A stretch of DNA of 64,000 bases. Source: Nonomuraea guangzhouensis (GTDB lineage Bacteria; Actinomycetota; Actinomycetes; Streptosporangiales; Streptosporangiaceae). A program made the translations under genes and the position numbers. The DNA is taken from NCBI RefSeq assembly GCF_019396345.1, contig NZ_JAHKRM010000021.1, positions 62,001-126,000 on the forward strand, read 5' to 3'. Positions 16,984 to 26,426 of the stretch are shown here, one piece after another; the stretch's first letter is position 1; each line of letters starts with the position of its first letter. Under the pieces are notes generated by a model. It made no database searches. It was given only the letters and a program-made list of their open reading frames with translations, and was not told where the DNA came from.

Positions 16984-17838
16984 TCAGACCGTGGCCTGCA
17001 GGCCAGCCTTTCCTTGGGCCTCCGCCGACAGGTCCTGCCAGTCGGCCCACATCTTGAGCCGGTCGGCGTAGGCCTGCTGGATCATCGGGTAGAAGCCCTG
17101 GCCGAAGAGGATCCGCAGCGGCGGGTTGTCGGAATCCACCAGCTTGAGCAGCGCCTGGGCCGCGGCGGCCGGGTCGCCGGCGGGCTGCTTGCCGGCCATC
17201 GCCCCCAGGCGGCGGCGCAGGTTGTCGTAGGCCGGGTCGGTCTGCGCCATGTGGCCGTTGTTGAGCGGGTCGGGGTTGTTGCCGGAGCGGGTGGCGAAGC
17301 CGCCGGGCTCGATGATGGTCACCTTCACGCCGAACTCGGCGACCTCCCCGGCGAGAGCCTCGTTCAAGCCCTCCAGGGCCCACTTGGAGGCGTGGTAGGC
17401 GCCGCCGAGCGGCATGGCGATGAGTCCGGCGGCCGAGGACAGCTGGATGATGCGCCCCGAGCGCTGGGCGCGCAGGTACGGCAGCGCGGCCTGGATCACC
17501 CACACCGCGCCGAACAGGTTGGTCTCCATCTGGGCGCGCAGCTGCTGCTCGGTCAGTTCCTCGACCGCGCCGACCTGGGCGTAGCCGGCGTTGTTCACGA
17601 TGACGTCCAAGCGGCCGAAGTGCTCGGCGGCCCGCTTCACGTTCTCGAAGACGGCGGCCTTGTCGGTCACGTCCATCGCCAGCGGGAGCACCGCGTCACC
17701 GTAGGCGGCGACCAGGGCGTCAAGGCTCGCGGCGCTCCGTGCGGTCGCGGCCACCTTGTCGCCGCGGGACAGCGCGGCTTCGACGAAGTTGCGGCCCAGA
17801 CCGCGAGAGGAGCCGGTGACGAACCAAACCTTGCTCAT
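16984..17838 (-). CDS. Short-chain dehydrogenase/reductase
   Basis: Predicted 284 residues from ATG 17838 (MSKVWFVTG). The cofactor motif is TGSSRGLG, with NNAGY at about residues 82-86, Ser in IIQLSSAAG and Tyr-Lys in YHASKWALEGLNEAL. The long C-terminal tail is typical of SDRs that act on small aldehydes or ketones. It diverges from a TetR gene 186 bp away, with an inverted-repeat operator between them, so it is probably the regulator's target. Unrelated in close sequence to the SDR at 10245. Confidence 0.9.
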   Translation of the reverse strand: MSKVWFVTGSSRGLGRNFVEAALSRGDKVAATARSAASLDALVAAYGDAVLPLAMDVTDKAAVFENVKRAAEHFGRLDVIVNNAGYAQVGAVEELTEQQLRAQMETNLFGAVWVIQAALPYLRAQRSGRIIQLSSAAGLIAMPLGGAYHASKWALEGLNEALAGEVAEFGVKVTIIEPGGFATRSGNNPDPLNNGHMAQTDPAYDNLRRRLGAMAGKQPAGDPAAAAQALLKLVDSDNPPLRILFGQGFYPMIQQAYADRLKMWADWQDLSAEAQGKAGLQATV

Positions 17839-17919
17839 GATGACGTTCCATCCTTTTCGGGGTGCCCGCGGCGGCGTACGACCTTCAGCACCACCACGAA
17901 TTGCACAGTTGCGCATTCA

Positions 17920-17937
17920 CTGCACTGCTGTGCAGTT
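17920..17937. promoter_or_regulatory. Candidate TetR operator between divergent SDR and TetR genes
   Basis: ACTGCAC-TGCT-GTGCAGT is a perfect 7-bp inverted repeat with a 4-base centre, roughly midway between the SDR start (17838) and the TetR start (18024). Related TGCAC half-sites occur just upstream at about 17903. This is the expected geometry for a shared TetR operator. Confidence 0.65.
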
Positions 17938-18023
17938 AATGCATCAAGGTATACTCATGGCGCGAGCGACCGTCAAGCCAACCGCCGACCAGCCCCGACC
18001 GACCCGAGGAATGACAGGGCACG

Positions 18024-18650
18024 ATGACCAGTGACGATCCAGTCCGCCGCAGCGGACGCGAAGCGCAGCGCCGCCGCACCCGCAAGGCGATCGTCGATGC
18101 GGCGATCCGCCTGAGCGCCGACGGAGCGACGCCGTCCATCGACGAGATCGCGGCCGCCGGCGACGTGTCCCGTCGCACGATCTACACGTATTTCCCGACC
18201 CTCGACCACCTGCTGGTGGACGCGACCCTCGGCGCGTTCAACGAACCCCCGATCGAGGAGATACTGGACGACCCCACACTCGCCGACGACCCCGTGGCCC
18301 GGGTGGTCGCCTTGATCCAGACGATGCTGAAGCACTCATCACATTCGCTCCCCCTGGGCCGCCGGTTGATCCGCCTGACCGTCGATCCGCCGGCGAACAA
18401 CGCTCACGAACCGGGCGTTCCGCGCCGGAGCCCTCGCCGGGTGGTATGGCTGGAGCGGGCCTGCGAACCGCTCCGCGGCACCCTGAGCGAGGAATCCTTC
18501 CAGCGACTGATCTCGGCCCTGACGGTCGTGGGCGGCTGGGAGGCGCAGATCGCCCTGCGCGACGTCCGCGCCCTCGACCCGCAGGCCGAGGAGGAGGCCA
18601 TTACCTGGGCCGCGCGTGTCCTGGTAGAGGCAGCGATCAAGGAAGGGTGA
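18024..18650 (+). CDS. TetR family transcriptional regulator
   Basis: Predicted 208 residues. The N-terminal HTH is SIDEIAAAGDVSRRTIYTYF, followed by PTLDHLL. The C-terminal half is helical, with an unusual Pro/Arg-rich loop in the middle (EPGVPRRSPRRVVW). A leader frame starting at ATG 17957 overlaps the start in another phase and is probably not meaningful. It most likely controls the divergent SDR through the inverted repeat at 17920-17937. Confidence 0.9.
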   Translation: MTSDDPVRRSGREAQRRRTRKAIVDAAIRLSADGATPSIDEIAAAGDVSRRTIYTYFPTLDHLLVDATLGAFNEPPIEEILDDPTLADDPVARVVALIQTMLKHSSHSLPLGRRLIRLTVDPPANNAHEPGVPRRSPRRVVWLERACEPLRGTLSEESFQRLISALTVVGGWEAQIALRDVRALDPQAEEEAITWAARVLVEAAIKEG

Positions 18651-18678
18651 CCTCCGCCCTGGCCGGCCGGACAGGGCC

Positions 18679-18852
18679 ATGAGCATGGAGGAGGACCAGG
18701 TACTCAGCGCGTTCGTAGCGCGCGCCAAGAGGGAGGCCCGCTACGTCGATTCGGCTTCAGGCGCGCTCTTGCGCGCCCCCGAAGGCCGGCGTGAGGACGC
18801 GGCACAGATAGCCGCACTCCTCTTCGACGGCCTGCGATACCGCGCGACATGA
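18679..18852 (+). CDS. Short hypothetical protein
   Basis: Fifty-seven codons from ATG 18679 to a stop at 18850-18852, just after the TetR gene. The product is rich in Glu, Ala and Arg and mainly helical: MSMEEDQVLSAFVARAKREA, then EDAAQIAALLFDGLRY. It may be a small coupled gene or a fragment of a helical regulator. No ribosome binding site of note and no recognised family. A strong terminator follows 39 bases later, which is consistent with a transcript passing through. Confidence 0.3.
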   Translation: MSMEEDQVLSAFVARAKREARYVDSASGALLRAPEGRREDAAQIAALLFDGLRYRAT

Positions 18853-18890
18853 CGTCGATGGCCTCACGCAGTGGTACGGGAACCGCTGAG

Positions 18891-18932
18891 CCCTGCTCAG
18901 CGCGGATCACGGACGATCCGCGCTGAGCAGGG
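18891..18932. terminator. Strong bidirectional hairpin terminator
   Basis: A perfect 18-bp stem, CCCTGCTCAGCGCGGATC and its complement, with a 6-base loop. It separates the plus-strand TetR transcript from the minus-strand metalloprotease that ends at 18945. Confidence 0.85.
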
Positions 18933-18944
18933 CCGCCAACGTGC

Positions 18945-20495
18945 TCAGGGACAGGTCGGCTCGCCGCTCTGCGCGGGTACGTTCACCCCGCTCCAGGCCG
19001 CCTTGATGACGTTGAACTCGACACAGCCGGTGTACAGCGTCTTGGCCGCCCGCAGCGTGGCCACGCGCGCCTTGGCGTGCGTCCACGGCGACGTCTTCAT
19101 GTTCAGGCCGGTCATGAAGATCTGGCCCGCCTTGCGGACGCCGACGCCGGTGATGGCCGCGCCGCCGTCACACCGGGTGCTGGCCGGCTTTCCGCTCGGG
19201 TTCGTGCCCTCGGCCAGGAGGTAGAACCAGTGGTTCTGCGGTCCGGCCGCCGCGTGCACCTCGGTGCTCGGGATGGAGGAGCTGTAGCAGTTCGGGTGAC
19301 CCTCCGCAGACGGGTTGTACATGTTCCTGATCTCGCCGCTGCCCACCAGGTTGACCTCCTCGCCGACCAGGTAGTCGGGCGGGTCGAGGCTGGCCGGCTC
19401 GTTGGCGTACGCCTCGGTCAGCGCGCCGAAGATGTCACCCGTCGATTCGTTCAGGCCGCCGGACTCGTTGCCGCTGCCGCCGCTGCCGCCGGAGAACTGG
19501 AAGACGCCGTGGCCGAACTCGTGCCCGACGACGTCCATCGAGGTGGCCTGCCGGGTGCTCGCGGAGTTGCGGCCGAAGGAGGCGTACGACCCGTTCCAGA
19601 AGGCGTTGGCCTGGTTCAGCCCGACCCTCGCGGGGTAGCCGCGGCCCGAGCCGTTGATGCCGTTGCGACCGAGCCAGTCGCGGAGCATGTTCCACTCGCG
19701 CTGCTCTGCGAAGAGCGCGTCGACGCAGGCCGTCTCCAGGTTCGTGCCGCTGCCGTTGCCCCAGCTGTCGGTCGTCTTAGTGTACACCGCGCCGTTCTGG
19801 CCGCCGCACTGGACGCCGGTGCGCGTGGGGTCGACCATCCGGTACGACGGGGACGTGTCGATGGTGACCGGGTTGCCGTTGTAGTAGCTGTTGCCGGTGC
19901 CGTCGACCACCTGGTCCCACTTGTCGATGACCTGGCCGTCACGCGCGTCCACGTACACGTGCAGGATGCTGGACTGGTCGTCGGTGGTGGCCACGACCTC
20001 CCACGCCAGGCGTGGCGTGGACGTGGCGGCGTGCACCACGAGAGCCGGTGTGCTGATCGAGGTGGCCTTGGGCGCCACGTTGCGGGCCGTGTCCGCCGCC
20101 GCCTGCGCGGCGATCTGCGGCTTGGTGTCCAGGGCGATCTTCGCCTGCTGGCCGGTGTCGATCGTGCTGACGGCCTTGCCGGACTTGTCGGTCGTGATGA
20201 CGACCTCGCCGCCGTAGACGGGCAGGCCGGCGTAGGTACGCGTGTACGTGAGGTGCTGTATGCCGTTGACGCCCGCGATGGCCGACGACAGGGAGAAAGC
20301 GTCCTGGTCGGCGGCTAAGAGCTGCGTCCGGCTGGCGGCGATGACGCTCTGCGCGCTCGCCACCGCGGTGCCGCGTTCCGAAGGTGAGGGCGGGTCGGCC
20401 GCCTGGGCGTTCGCGCTTGTGACGCCCGCCGGGGCGGTGATGGCCAGGGCTAACGCGAGTATGGCGGCAGCGCCCAGCCTGAGCTTGGGGTTCAC
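18945..20495 (-). CDS. Secreted M4 (thermolysin) family metallopeptidase
   Basis: Predicted 516 residues. The signal peptide is residues 1-30 (ends near TSANA). An FTP/PepSY-type propeptide spans roughly 35-195 (TYTRTYAGLPVYGGEVVI), and the catalytic domain begins about 200. The zinc site is HEFGH at 325-329, with the third ligand Glu350 in GLNESTGDIFG, and a downstream His lies in EVHAAAGPQNHWFYLL. A Gly/Ser-rich loop of about 12 residues sits between the zinc motif and the third ligand. Two Cys pairs are likely. It is a typical extracellular neutral protease activated by propeptide removal. Monocistronic. Confidence 0.93.
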   Translation of the reverse strand: MNPKLRLGAAAILALALAITAPAGVTSANAQAADPPSPSERGTAVASAQSVIAASRTQLLAADQDAFSLSSAIAGVNGIQHLTYTRTYAGLPVYGGEVVITTDKSGKAVSTIDTGQQAKIALDTKPQIAAQAAADTARNVAPKATSISTPALVVHAATSTPRLAWEVVATTDDQSSILHVYVDARDGQVIDKWDQVVDGTGNSYYNGNPVTIDTSPSYRMVDPTRTGVQCGGQNGAVYTKTTDSWGNGSGTNLETACVDALFAEQREWNMLRDWLGRNGINGSGRGYPARVGLNQANAFWNGSYASFGRNSASTRQATSMDVVGHEFGHGVFQFSGGSGGSGNESGGLNESTGDIFGALTEAYANEPASLDPPDYLVGEEVNLVGSGEIRNMYNPSAEGHPNCYSSSIPSTEVHAAAGPQNHWFYLLAEGTNPSGKPASTRCDGGAAITGVGVRKAGQIFMTGLNMKTSPWTHAKARVATLRAAKTLYTGCVEFNVIKAAWSGVNVPAQSGEPTCP

Positions 20496-20673
20496 GCTCG
20501 TTGCTCCTCAGGGGGGTGGAGTGGACGAGCCCCGGCCGGCTGGGGTGCACTCAGACTGACATTTCCAGTGACCTACGTGATACCTCCCAATTTGCCCATA
20601 ACGCGGTGGTATGGATCGACAACACGCCCCAGCGCCAGCGGTCACGGACCGCACGCGACCGAGCCGCAGGAAT

Positions 20674-21051
20674 TCACCCGCCCTGGGCGAGCCCCCGCCC
20701 GAACGCCCGCTCGACGGCGATACGGGTGAGCCAGCCGAGGCCCGCGGTGAAAAGCGGCGGCCACACGATCGGTCCGAAGCTGTAGCCGACCACCACCGCC
20801 AGGGGGATCCACACGCGGTGCACCACATGGTAGAGCGGCCCAGGCGGGCGGACTCCGGCCAGCCGCGCCAGGTCGGGCAGGGCGAAGAACGCCAGCGTGG
20901 CGGCCGTGGTCGGCAGGCCGTACTTGACGCTCTCGAAAACCGCGAACGCGGCCAGGAACAGCGCGAGCACCCCCCAGCCGATCTTCCGCAGCCGGCCGCC
21001 GGCTGTCGGGACGTGCTGCGACGCGTCGTCATGGGTGCGTTCGGTGGTCAC
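20674..21051 (-). CDS. DUF4260-like membrane protein
   Basis: Predicted 125 residues if started at GTG 21051; the longer upstream frame is basic and not protein-like. Three or four hydrophobic segments span most of it, with the DUF4260 pattern FFALPDLARLAG, then LYHVVHRVWIPLAVVV, and WLTRIAVERAFGRGLA at the C-terminus. The family consists of small bacterial membrane proteins of unknown function. It is divergent from the HtrA-like protease gene across about 250 bp. Confidence 0.7.
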   Translation of the reverse strand: MTTERTHDDASQHVPTAGGRLRKIGWGVLALFLAAFAVFESVKYGLPTTAATLAFFALPDLARLAGVRPPGPLYHVVHRVWIPLAVVVGYSFGPIVWPPLFTAGLGWLTRIAVERAFGRGLAQGG

Positions 21052-21308
21052 TGCGACAGCGTAGAGCAGGGACCGCTGGAGGGACGAGAGTGGCCGACGC
21101 TGAACAGATGAACGCACGCGCCTCTTATGCTGGGAAGCGCCGATCACGCTCAGCAGGTTTTCCTGACCGGTTTTCACCCACGAAAGCGGCCCTCCACCAG
21201 GGGTGATAAGGCTGTCGTCAACCCTCTCATACAGTTCTGATCAACGGCTTAACCTGCACTTACGCGCTCCTTGGCACTCTTGAGTCATCGGTACTTGAGG
21301 AGATGACG

Positions 21309-22541
<1,233 letters not shown>

Positions 22542-22562
22542 CACCGGACCCCCTCACGGACG

Positions 22563-22603
22563 GGTGTGCCGTCGAGATCGCTGCGGACTCGGCGGCACAC
22601 CCC
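22563..22603. terminator. Bidirectional hairpin between HtrA-like and ABC permease genes
   Basis: Arms GGGTGTGCCG (22563-22572) and CGGCACACCC (22594-22603) pair perfectly across a 21-base loop. The convergent genes end at 22541 and 22607. Confidence 0.65.
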
Positions 22604-22606
22604 CCG

Positions 22607-23347
22607 TCAGGAGAAGCGGCGCCCCTCGTCGCGCCGGTAGGCCCAGCCCGCGGCCAGCGCCGCGATCACGGTCCACACGCCCAGCATGATCACCGCCACC
22701 GTGTTCGGGGTGCTTCCCGTCGTCACGGCCCAGATCAGCTCGCCGGCCCCGCGGCTCGGCACGAACGGCGACACCACCTGTACGAAGTCCGGCATCACCT
22801 GCGGCGGCAGGAACAGCCCGCCGAGGATCGCGATGGGGAAGAACAGGACCTGCGACACGCCGATGGCCGCCTTCGAGGCCAGCAGGTAACCCAGGAACAG
22901 GCCGATCAGCATGAACGGCACCGCCCCGCCGAGCAGCGCGACCAGCCCGATCAGCAGCTTGGGCAGCGTGATGGTCGCCGTGGTGAAGAGGGTCGCGATC
23001 AGCAGCACCGGGATCGTCGCCACCAGCATGGTGGCCATCGTGGTGAGGATCCGCCCGGCGAAGCGGGGGAACGGCCCGGCGGGCAGGGTGCGCACGTAGG
23101 TGTTCCACGGTTGCTCGCGGTCCTGGGCGACCGTGATGCTGAGCCCCATGATCGCCGCCGACATCGCGCCGATCAGCATCATCGATCCCGTCGCCCGCGT
23201 CGAGGCCACCGGATCGTCCCCGGTGAACGGCACCACGAACGCCAGCATCGACGCGGCGGGGAAGAACGCGCTGGCGACCAGGCCGATCGGCACCCGGATC
23301 TGCTCCAGGATCTGGTACCGGGTGTGGGCCACGATCAGGCTAGACAT
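22607..23347 (-). CDS. ABC-2 type transporter permease
   Basis: Predicted 246 residues with about six membrane segments. After the fourth comes the ABC-2 signature region (FFPIAILGGLFLPPQVMPDF, then VVSPFVPSRGAGELIW). Its ATG overlaps the stop of the ATPase gene by 8 bases, so the two form one transporter unit of the DrrAB/lipid- or drug-export type. Half-size permease; probably functions as a dimer. Substrate unknown. Confidence 0.9.
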   Translation of the reverse strand: MSSLIVAHTRYQILEQIRVPIGLVASAFFPAASMLAFVVPFTGDDPVASTRATGSMMLIGAMSAAIMGLSITVAQDREQPWNTYVRTLPAGPFPRFAGRILTTMATMLVATIPVLLIATLFTTATITLPKLLIGLVALLGGAVPFMLIGLFLGYLLASKAAIGVSQVLFFPIAILGGLFLPPQVMPDFVQVVSPFVPSRGAGELIWAVTTGSTPNTVAVIMLGVWTVIAALAAGWAYRRDEGRRFS

Positions 23348-24233
23348 GTGAGCTCTCTTTCACGGTCGAGTTCGAGGTGATGGTCAGGAAGGCTTCCTCC
23401 AGCGAGGTCGGCCTGATCTCCAGGCCGGAGAACGGCGTGCCGCTCCGCACCAGCTCGACCACCAGCCGGTCGGGATCGGTGGTCACCAGGTGGATCCGGC
23501 CGTCCTCGCGGTCGCTGGCGAGTACGCCGGGCAGTTCGGGCAGGTTCTCGGCGACCAGCGAGACGCGCCGCACCCCCACCATGTCGCGTACGGCCTGGAC
23601 GGTGTCGTCGGCGAGCACCCGGCCGTGGCCGACGACCACGACCCGCTTGGCCAGGGCCTCGACCTCCTCCAGATAGTGGCTGGTGAGCAGGACCGTGCCG
23701 CCGCCGTCGTGGAAGTCCTTGATGCCGTCCCAGAGCGTGCGCCTGGCCTCCACGTCGAGGCCGGTGGTCGGCTCGTCGAGGAAGACCATCCGCGGGTTGC
23801 CGGCGAAGGCCAGCGTCACGGCCAGCCGCCGCTTCTGGCCGCCGGACAGGCCGCCGATCTGCCGCTTGACCAGGTCGTCGAGGCCGAACCGAGCGAGCAA
23901 CTCCCCTTTATTCGTTTTTTCCGGGAAATGTGAGGATACGAAGTCGACGATCTCGCCGACCCGCAGCGACTCGGGTAAGCCCGTCTCCTGGGGGGTGACG
24001 CCGATGCCCCGGCGTACCAGCGGATCCTGGGGGGAGCCGCCGAGCAGCTCGACCGTGCCGGACGTCTGCCGGCGCAGGCCCACGAACAGGTTGATCAGCG
24101 TGGACTTGCCCGCACCGTTCGGGCCGAGCAGGCCGACCAGCTCGCCGGCCCTGATGTCGAGCGAGACGCGGTCGAGGGCCAGCACGTCGCCGTAGCGGCG
24201 GGTGACGTCGACCGTTCTGGCGAGGATGGTCAT
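23340..24233 (-). CDS. ABC transporter ATP-binding protein (DrrA-like)
   Basis: Predicted 297 residues. Walker A is GPNGAGKST (about 37-45), the Q-loop is VTPQETGLP, the signature is IGGLSGGQKRR, Walker B is MVFLDEPTTGLD and the switch His is in LLTSHYLEE. The C-terminal 80 residues form the small domain typical of ABC-2 exporters. It is coupled by ATGA to the winged-helix regulator upstream and overlaps the permease downstream. All catalytic motifs are intact, unlike the ATPase at 3854. Confidence 0.95.
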   Translation of the reverse strand: MTILARTVDVTRRYGDVLALDRVSLDIRAGELVGLLGPNGAGKSTLINLFVGLRRQTSGTVELLGGSPQDPLVRRGIGVTPQETGLPESLRVGEIVDFVSSHFPEKTNKGELLARFGLDDLVKRQIGGLSGGQKRRLAVTLAFAGNPRMVFLDEPTTGLDVEARRTLWDGIKDFHDGGGTVLLTSHYLEEVEALAKRVVVVGHGRVLADDTVQAVRDMVGVRRVSLVAENLPELPGVLASDREDGRIHLVTTDPDRLVVELVRSGTPFSGLEIRPTSLEEAFLTITSNSTVKESSHV

Positions 24234-24553
24234 GGAGTGCCTCCTGCGGAGTCGAGTAGGGCGCGGATCGCCTTGGTGTAGTCGTCGAAGGCCAGCCGGC
24301 CGCGCTTGGTGAGGGCGACGTAGGTGACCGGGGTACGGCCTTTGTGGGTCTTCGTGATCTGGACGTAGCCGGCGTCCTCCAGCTTGGTCAGATGGACCGA
24401 GAGGTTCCCGGCCGTCATGCCGAGCAAGTCCTTCAGCGCCGGGAAGGCGATCTCGTCGCTCGGGCCCATCGTGTTCAGCGCGGCCACCACGCGGAGCCTG
24501 GCCTGCGCGTGGATCACCGGATCGAGTTCCGGAACGGCGTTACCGGCTGTCAC
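24230..24553 (-). CDS. Winged-helix transcriptional regulator of the ABC operon
   Basis: Predicted 107 residues from GTG 24553, which overlaps the stop of the upstream membrane protein (GTGA). The fold is a single MarR/ArsR-like winged helix: ARLRVVAALNTMG, FPALKDLLGMTAGNLSVHLT (recognition helix) and a wing KGRTPVTYVALTKRG. These small HTH_34-type regulators usually repress an adjacent ABC exporter. Its likely operator is the inverted repeat at 25202-25222, in front of the first gene of the operon. Confidence 0.85.
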   Translation of the reverse strand: MTAGNAVPELDPVIHAQARLRVVAALNTMGPSDEIAFPALKDLLGMTAGNLSVHLTKLEDAGYVQITKTHKGRTPVTYVALTKRGRLAFDDYTKAIRALLDSAGGTP

Positions 24554-25179
24554 GGGCACTGCCTCCGCCGCAACCACAGGCCCACGACGATCTGCCCGAA
24601 GCCGAGCAGCACCGCTGTCAGCAGCGCGTGCCAGCCGGGGCCGAGCAACACGCCCAGGCCGTTGACGGCGCTGATGCCGATGCCGAGGAAGAACATCGGC
24701 CAGAACAGGAAGATCGCGCCGCCGGTCATGTAGAGAATGCCCACCACCAGCAGGGAGATGCCCGCCCAGAGCAGGCCGGACTCCGCCTCCGGCAGCATCG
24801 GGGAGACCCGGATGGCGATGACCGACATCACCACCATCCCGGCGAACCACGTGTAGCCGTACATCGCGTTCTTGGCCGTGGTGTCGCCCCGGACCCCCGT
24901 GTTCATCCTGGTGATCTCGTACGCGCACAGGGAGCCCGCGATCAACTGGAAGATCATCAGGACGGTCAGCGCCTGCGCCTGGGAGATCGGCGCGTACGGC
25001 TTGCCGTCGAGCCCGTAGTGCAGGAAGAAGCAGGTGAAGCCGACCAGCCAGGCGACGCCCCAGGGGACGTACATGAACAGCGGGTCGCCCCTGAAGCGTC
25101 GCACGGTGGCGGCCTGCTGGTCCTCGATGAGGCGCAGGGTCTCTTCCGGGCTGGGGACCCGCTCGCTGTCGTCTACCAT
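24550..25179 (-). CDS. Multi-pass membrane protein of the ABC operon
   Basis: Predicted 209 residues from ATG 25179, placed after GAGGAG; an earlier in-frame start lies inside the leader. The cytoplasmic N-terminus of about 35 residues (EETLRLIEDQQAATVRRF) is followed by six hydrophobic segments. Proteins of this type often head operons with a small winged-helix regulator and a DrrAB-like exporter in actinomycetes; their role is unknown. First gene of a four-gene operon with the regulator, ATPase and permease. Confidence 0.75.
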   Translation of the reverse strand: MVDDSERVPSPEETLRLIEDQQAATVRRFRGDPLFMYVPWGVAWLVGFTCFFLHYGLDGKPYAPISQAQALTVLMIFQLIAGSLCAYEITRMNTGVRGDTTAKNAMYGYTWFAGMVVMSVIAIRVSPMLPEAESGLLWAGISLLVVGILYMTGGAIFLFWPMFFLGIGISAVNGLGVLLGPGWHALLTAVLLGFGQIVVGLWLRRRQCP

Positions 25180-25201
25180 CACAACTCCTCTTACCGTCAA
25201 A

Positions 25202-25222
25202 CTGGTTTGTATCTTAAACCAG
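25202..25222. promoter_or_regulatory. Inverted-repeat operator in the ABC operon promoter
   Basis: CTGGTTT-GTATCTT-AAACCAG is a perfect 7-bp inverted repeat lying 23-43 bases before the operon's first start (25179). The site is AT-rich against a GC-rich background and would suit binding by the operon's own winged-helix regulator. Confidence 0.65.
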
Positions 25223-25258
25223 CCTGCGCCGCCAACTCTATGGCGGTAACGGGAGAAG

Positions 25259-25978
25259 TCAGTTCTGGGCGCCGAAGCCGCTGGTCTGCCAGCTGCCGTC
25301 CGCGGTCACCGCGAAAGCCTCGAGGTCGTCGATCTCCTCCACCCAGTCGCGGGCGGCGTCGCCCATCGCGAACGCCGCGGTCGCGAAGGCGTCGACGGCG
25401 GTCAGGCGCGGGCCGACGAGGGTGATCGAGAGCAGCGCGGTGGCATGGCGTCCGGTGTGGGGGTCGAGGATGTGCGGGCCCCGTTCGGCGTTGCCCGAGG
25501 TGGCTATGGCCAGGTCGTGGCCGGTGACCACGGTGCAGAGGGCGCCTGGCCGGGCGGGGTGCGCGATCCCGATCCGCCACGGCGAGGGGCCGGGGCCGAG
25601 CTGGATGTCGCCGCCGCCGTTGACGCAGTGGTGGGACGCGCCCGCCTCGGACAGCAGCCGGGACGCCTCCTCGATCGCCCACCCCTTCACCAGGCCGGTC
25701 GGGTCCAGACGCCCACCGGGATACATGGTGAAATATCCGTTCGTGTCGTGCTCTGTCTGGGAGCACAGAGCGAGCACCTGGGCCACCTCGGGCGGGCAGT
25801 CGGACACGTCGATCTCGCCCCGGCTGAGATGGCTGATCGCGCTGTCCGGCCGGTAGGTGGAGAAGACCGCGTCCACATGGTGCAGCCAGGCGACCGCCCG
25901 CGCCACCGCCTCGGCCGCGTCGTGGCGTACGTCGAAGGAGAAGACCGTCCCCATCACGTGCTCGACGTGGCGGGTCAC
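25259..25978 (-). CDS. apbE: FAD:protein FMN transferase (ApbE)
   Basis: Predicted 239 residues, on the short side for ApbE (about 300 or more), with no obvious signal peptide. Family motifs are MGTVFSFDV at the N-terminus, LVKGWAIEEA, the flavin-binding VNGGGDIQLG, and the metal-binding VDAFATAAFAMG. ApbE transfers FMN from FAD to a Thr/Ser of target proteins. The target is very probably the FMN-binding protein encoded immediately upstream, whose stop overlaps this gene's start (ATGA). Confidence 0.92.
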   Translation of the reverse strand: MTRHVEHVMGTVFSFDVRHDAAEAVARAVAWLHHVDAVFSTYRPDSAISHLSRGEIDVSDCPPEVAQVLALCSQTEHDTNGYFTMYPGGRLDPTGLVKGWAIEEASRLLSEAGASHHCVNGGGDIQLGPGPSPWRIGIAHPARPGALCTVVTGHDLAIATSGNAERGPHILDPHTGRHATALLSITLVGPRLTAVDAFATAAFAMGDAARDWVEEIDDLEAFAVTADGSWQTSGFGAQN

Positions 25979-26415
25979 AGCCCGGCCCGATCGATGGCGC
26001 TCTGCAGGGACTGGATGTAGCCGTCGCTGGTGTAGGTGGCGCCGGAGACGGAGTCGATCTGGGCGCTCTGAGCGGAGATGGTCTCGTCCTGGAGGATCGG
26101 CAGCGCGGTGTTGTTGATCTCGACGTCGCGCCGGTTCTCGTCCGGCGCCTGGAGCACCTGGACGCTCGAGATCTTGCCGCTGGTGACGCTGATCTGCACC
26201 TGCACGGGCCCCCAGCGCGTGTCGACCGCGTCGCCGTCCACCGTACGGGCGCCCGTGGACTGCTGGGTCGATGTCGGCGCCGGTGTCGCGGTGGTCTGGG
26301 TCTGGGCGAGGGCGGCGGGCGGCTGGGCGGCCCCGGTGACGTCGTGCGGCTTGAACGACAGCAGCAGCACCAGGCCGATGGCGGTGGTGACCACCGCGAG
26401 CAGTGCTCTCTTCAT
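25975..26415 (-). CDS. Exported FMN-binding domain protein
   Basis: Predicted 146 residues from ATG 26415. Residues 5-22 are a signal anchor, followed by a Pro/Thr/Gln-rich linker to about 58. The FMN-binding domain (about 58-146) has VDTRWGPVQVQISVTSGKIS and the flavinylation motif SGATYTSDGY, where the second Thr would receive FMN by a phosphoester bond. ApbE is encoded directly downstream with overlapping ends. It is an extracytoplasmic flavin carrier receiving electrons from the ferric-reductase-like protein encoded upstream. Confidence 0.9.
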   Translation of the reverse strand: MKRALLAVVTTAIGLVLLLSFKPHDVTGAAQPPAALAQTQTTATPAPTSTQQSTGARTVDGDAVDTRWGPVQVQISVTSGKISSVQVLQAPDENRRDVEINNTALPILQDETISAQSAQIDSVSGATYTSDGYIQSLQSAIDRAGL

Positions 26416-26426
26416 GCGAGGAACCC

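Noticed and set aside
17957..18034. Leader peptide before the TetR gene (25 codons)
   Set aside because: Overlaps the TetR start out of frame, lacks a convincing ribosome binding site and shows no regulatory codon run.
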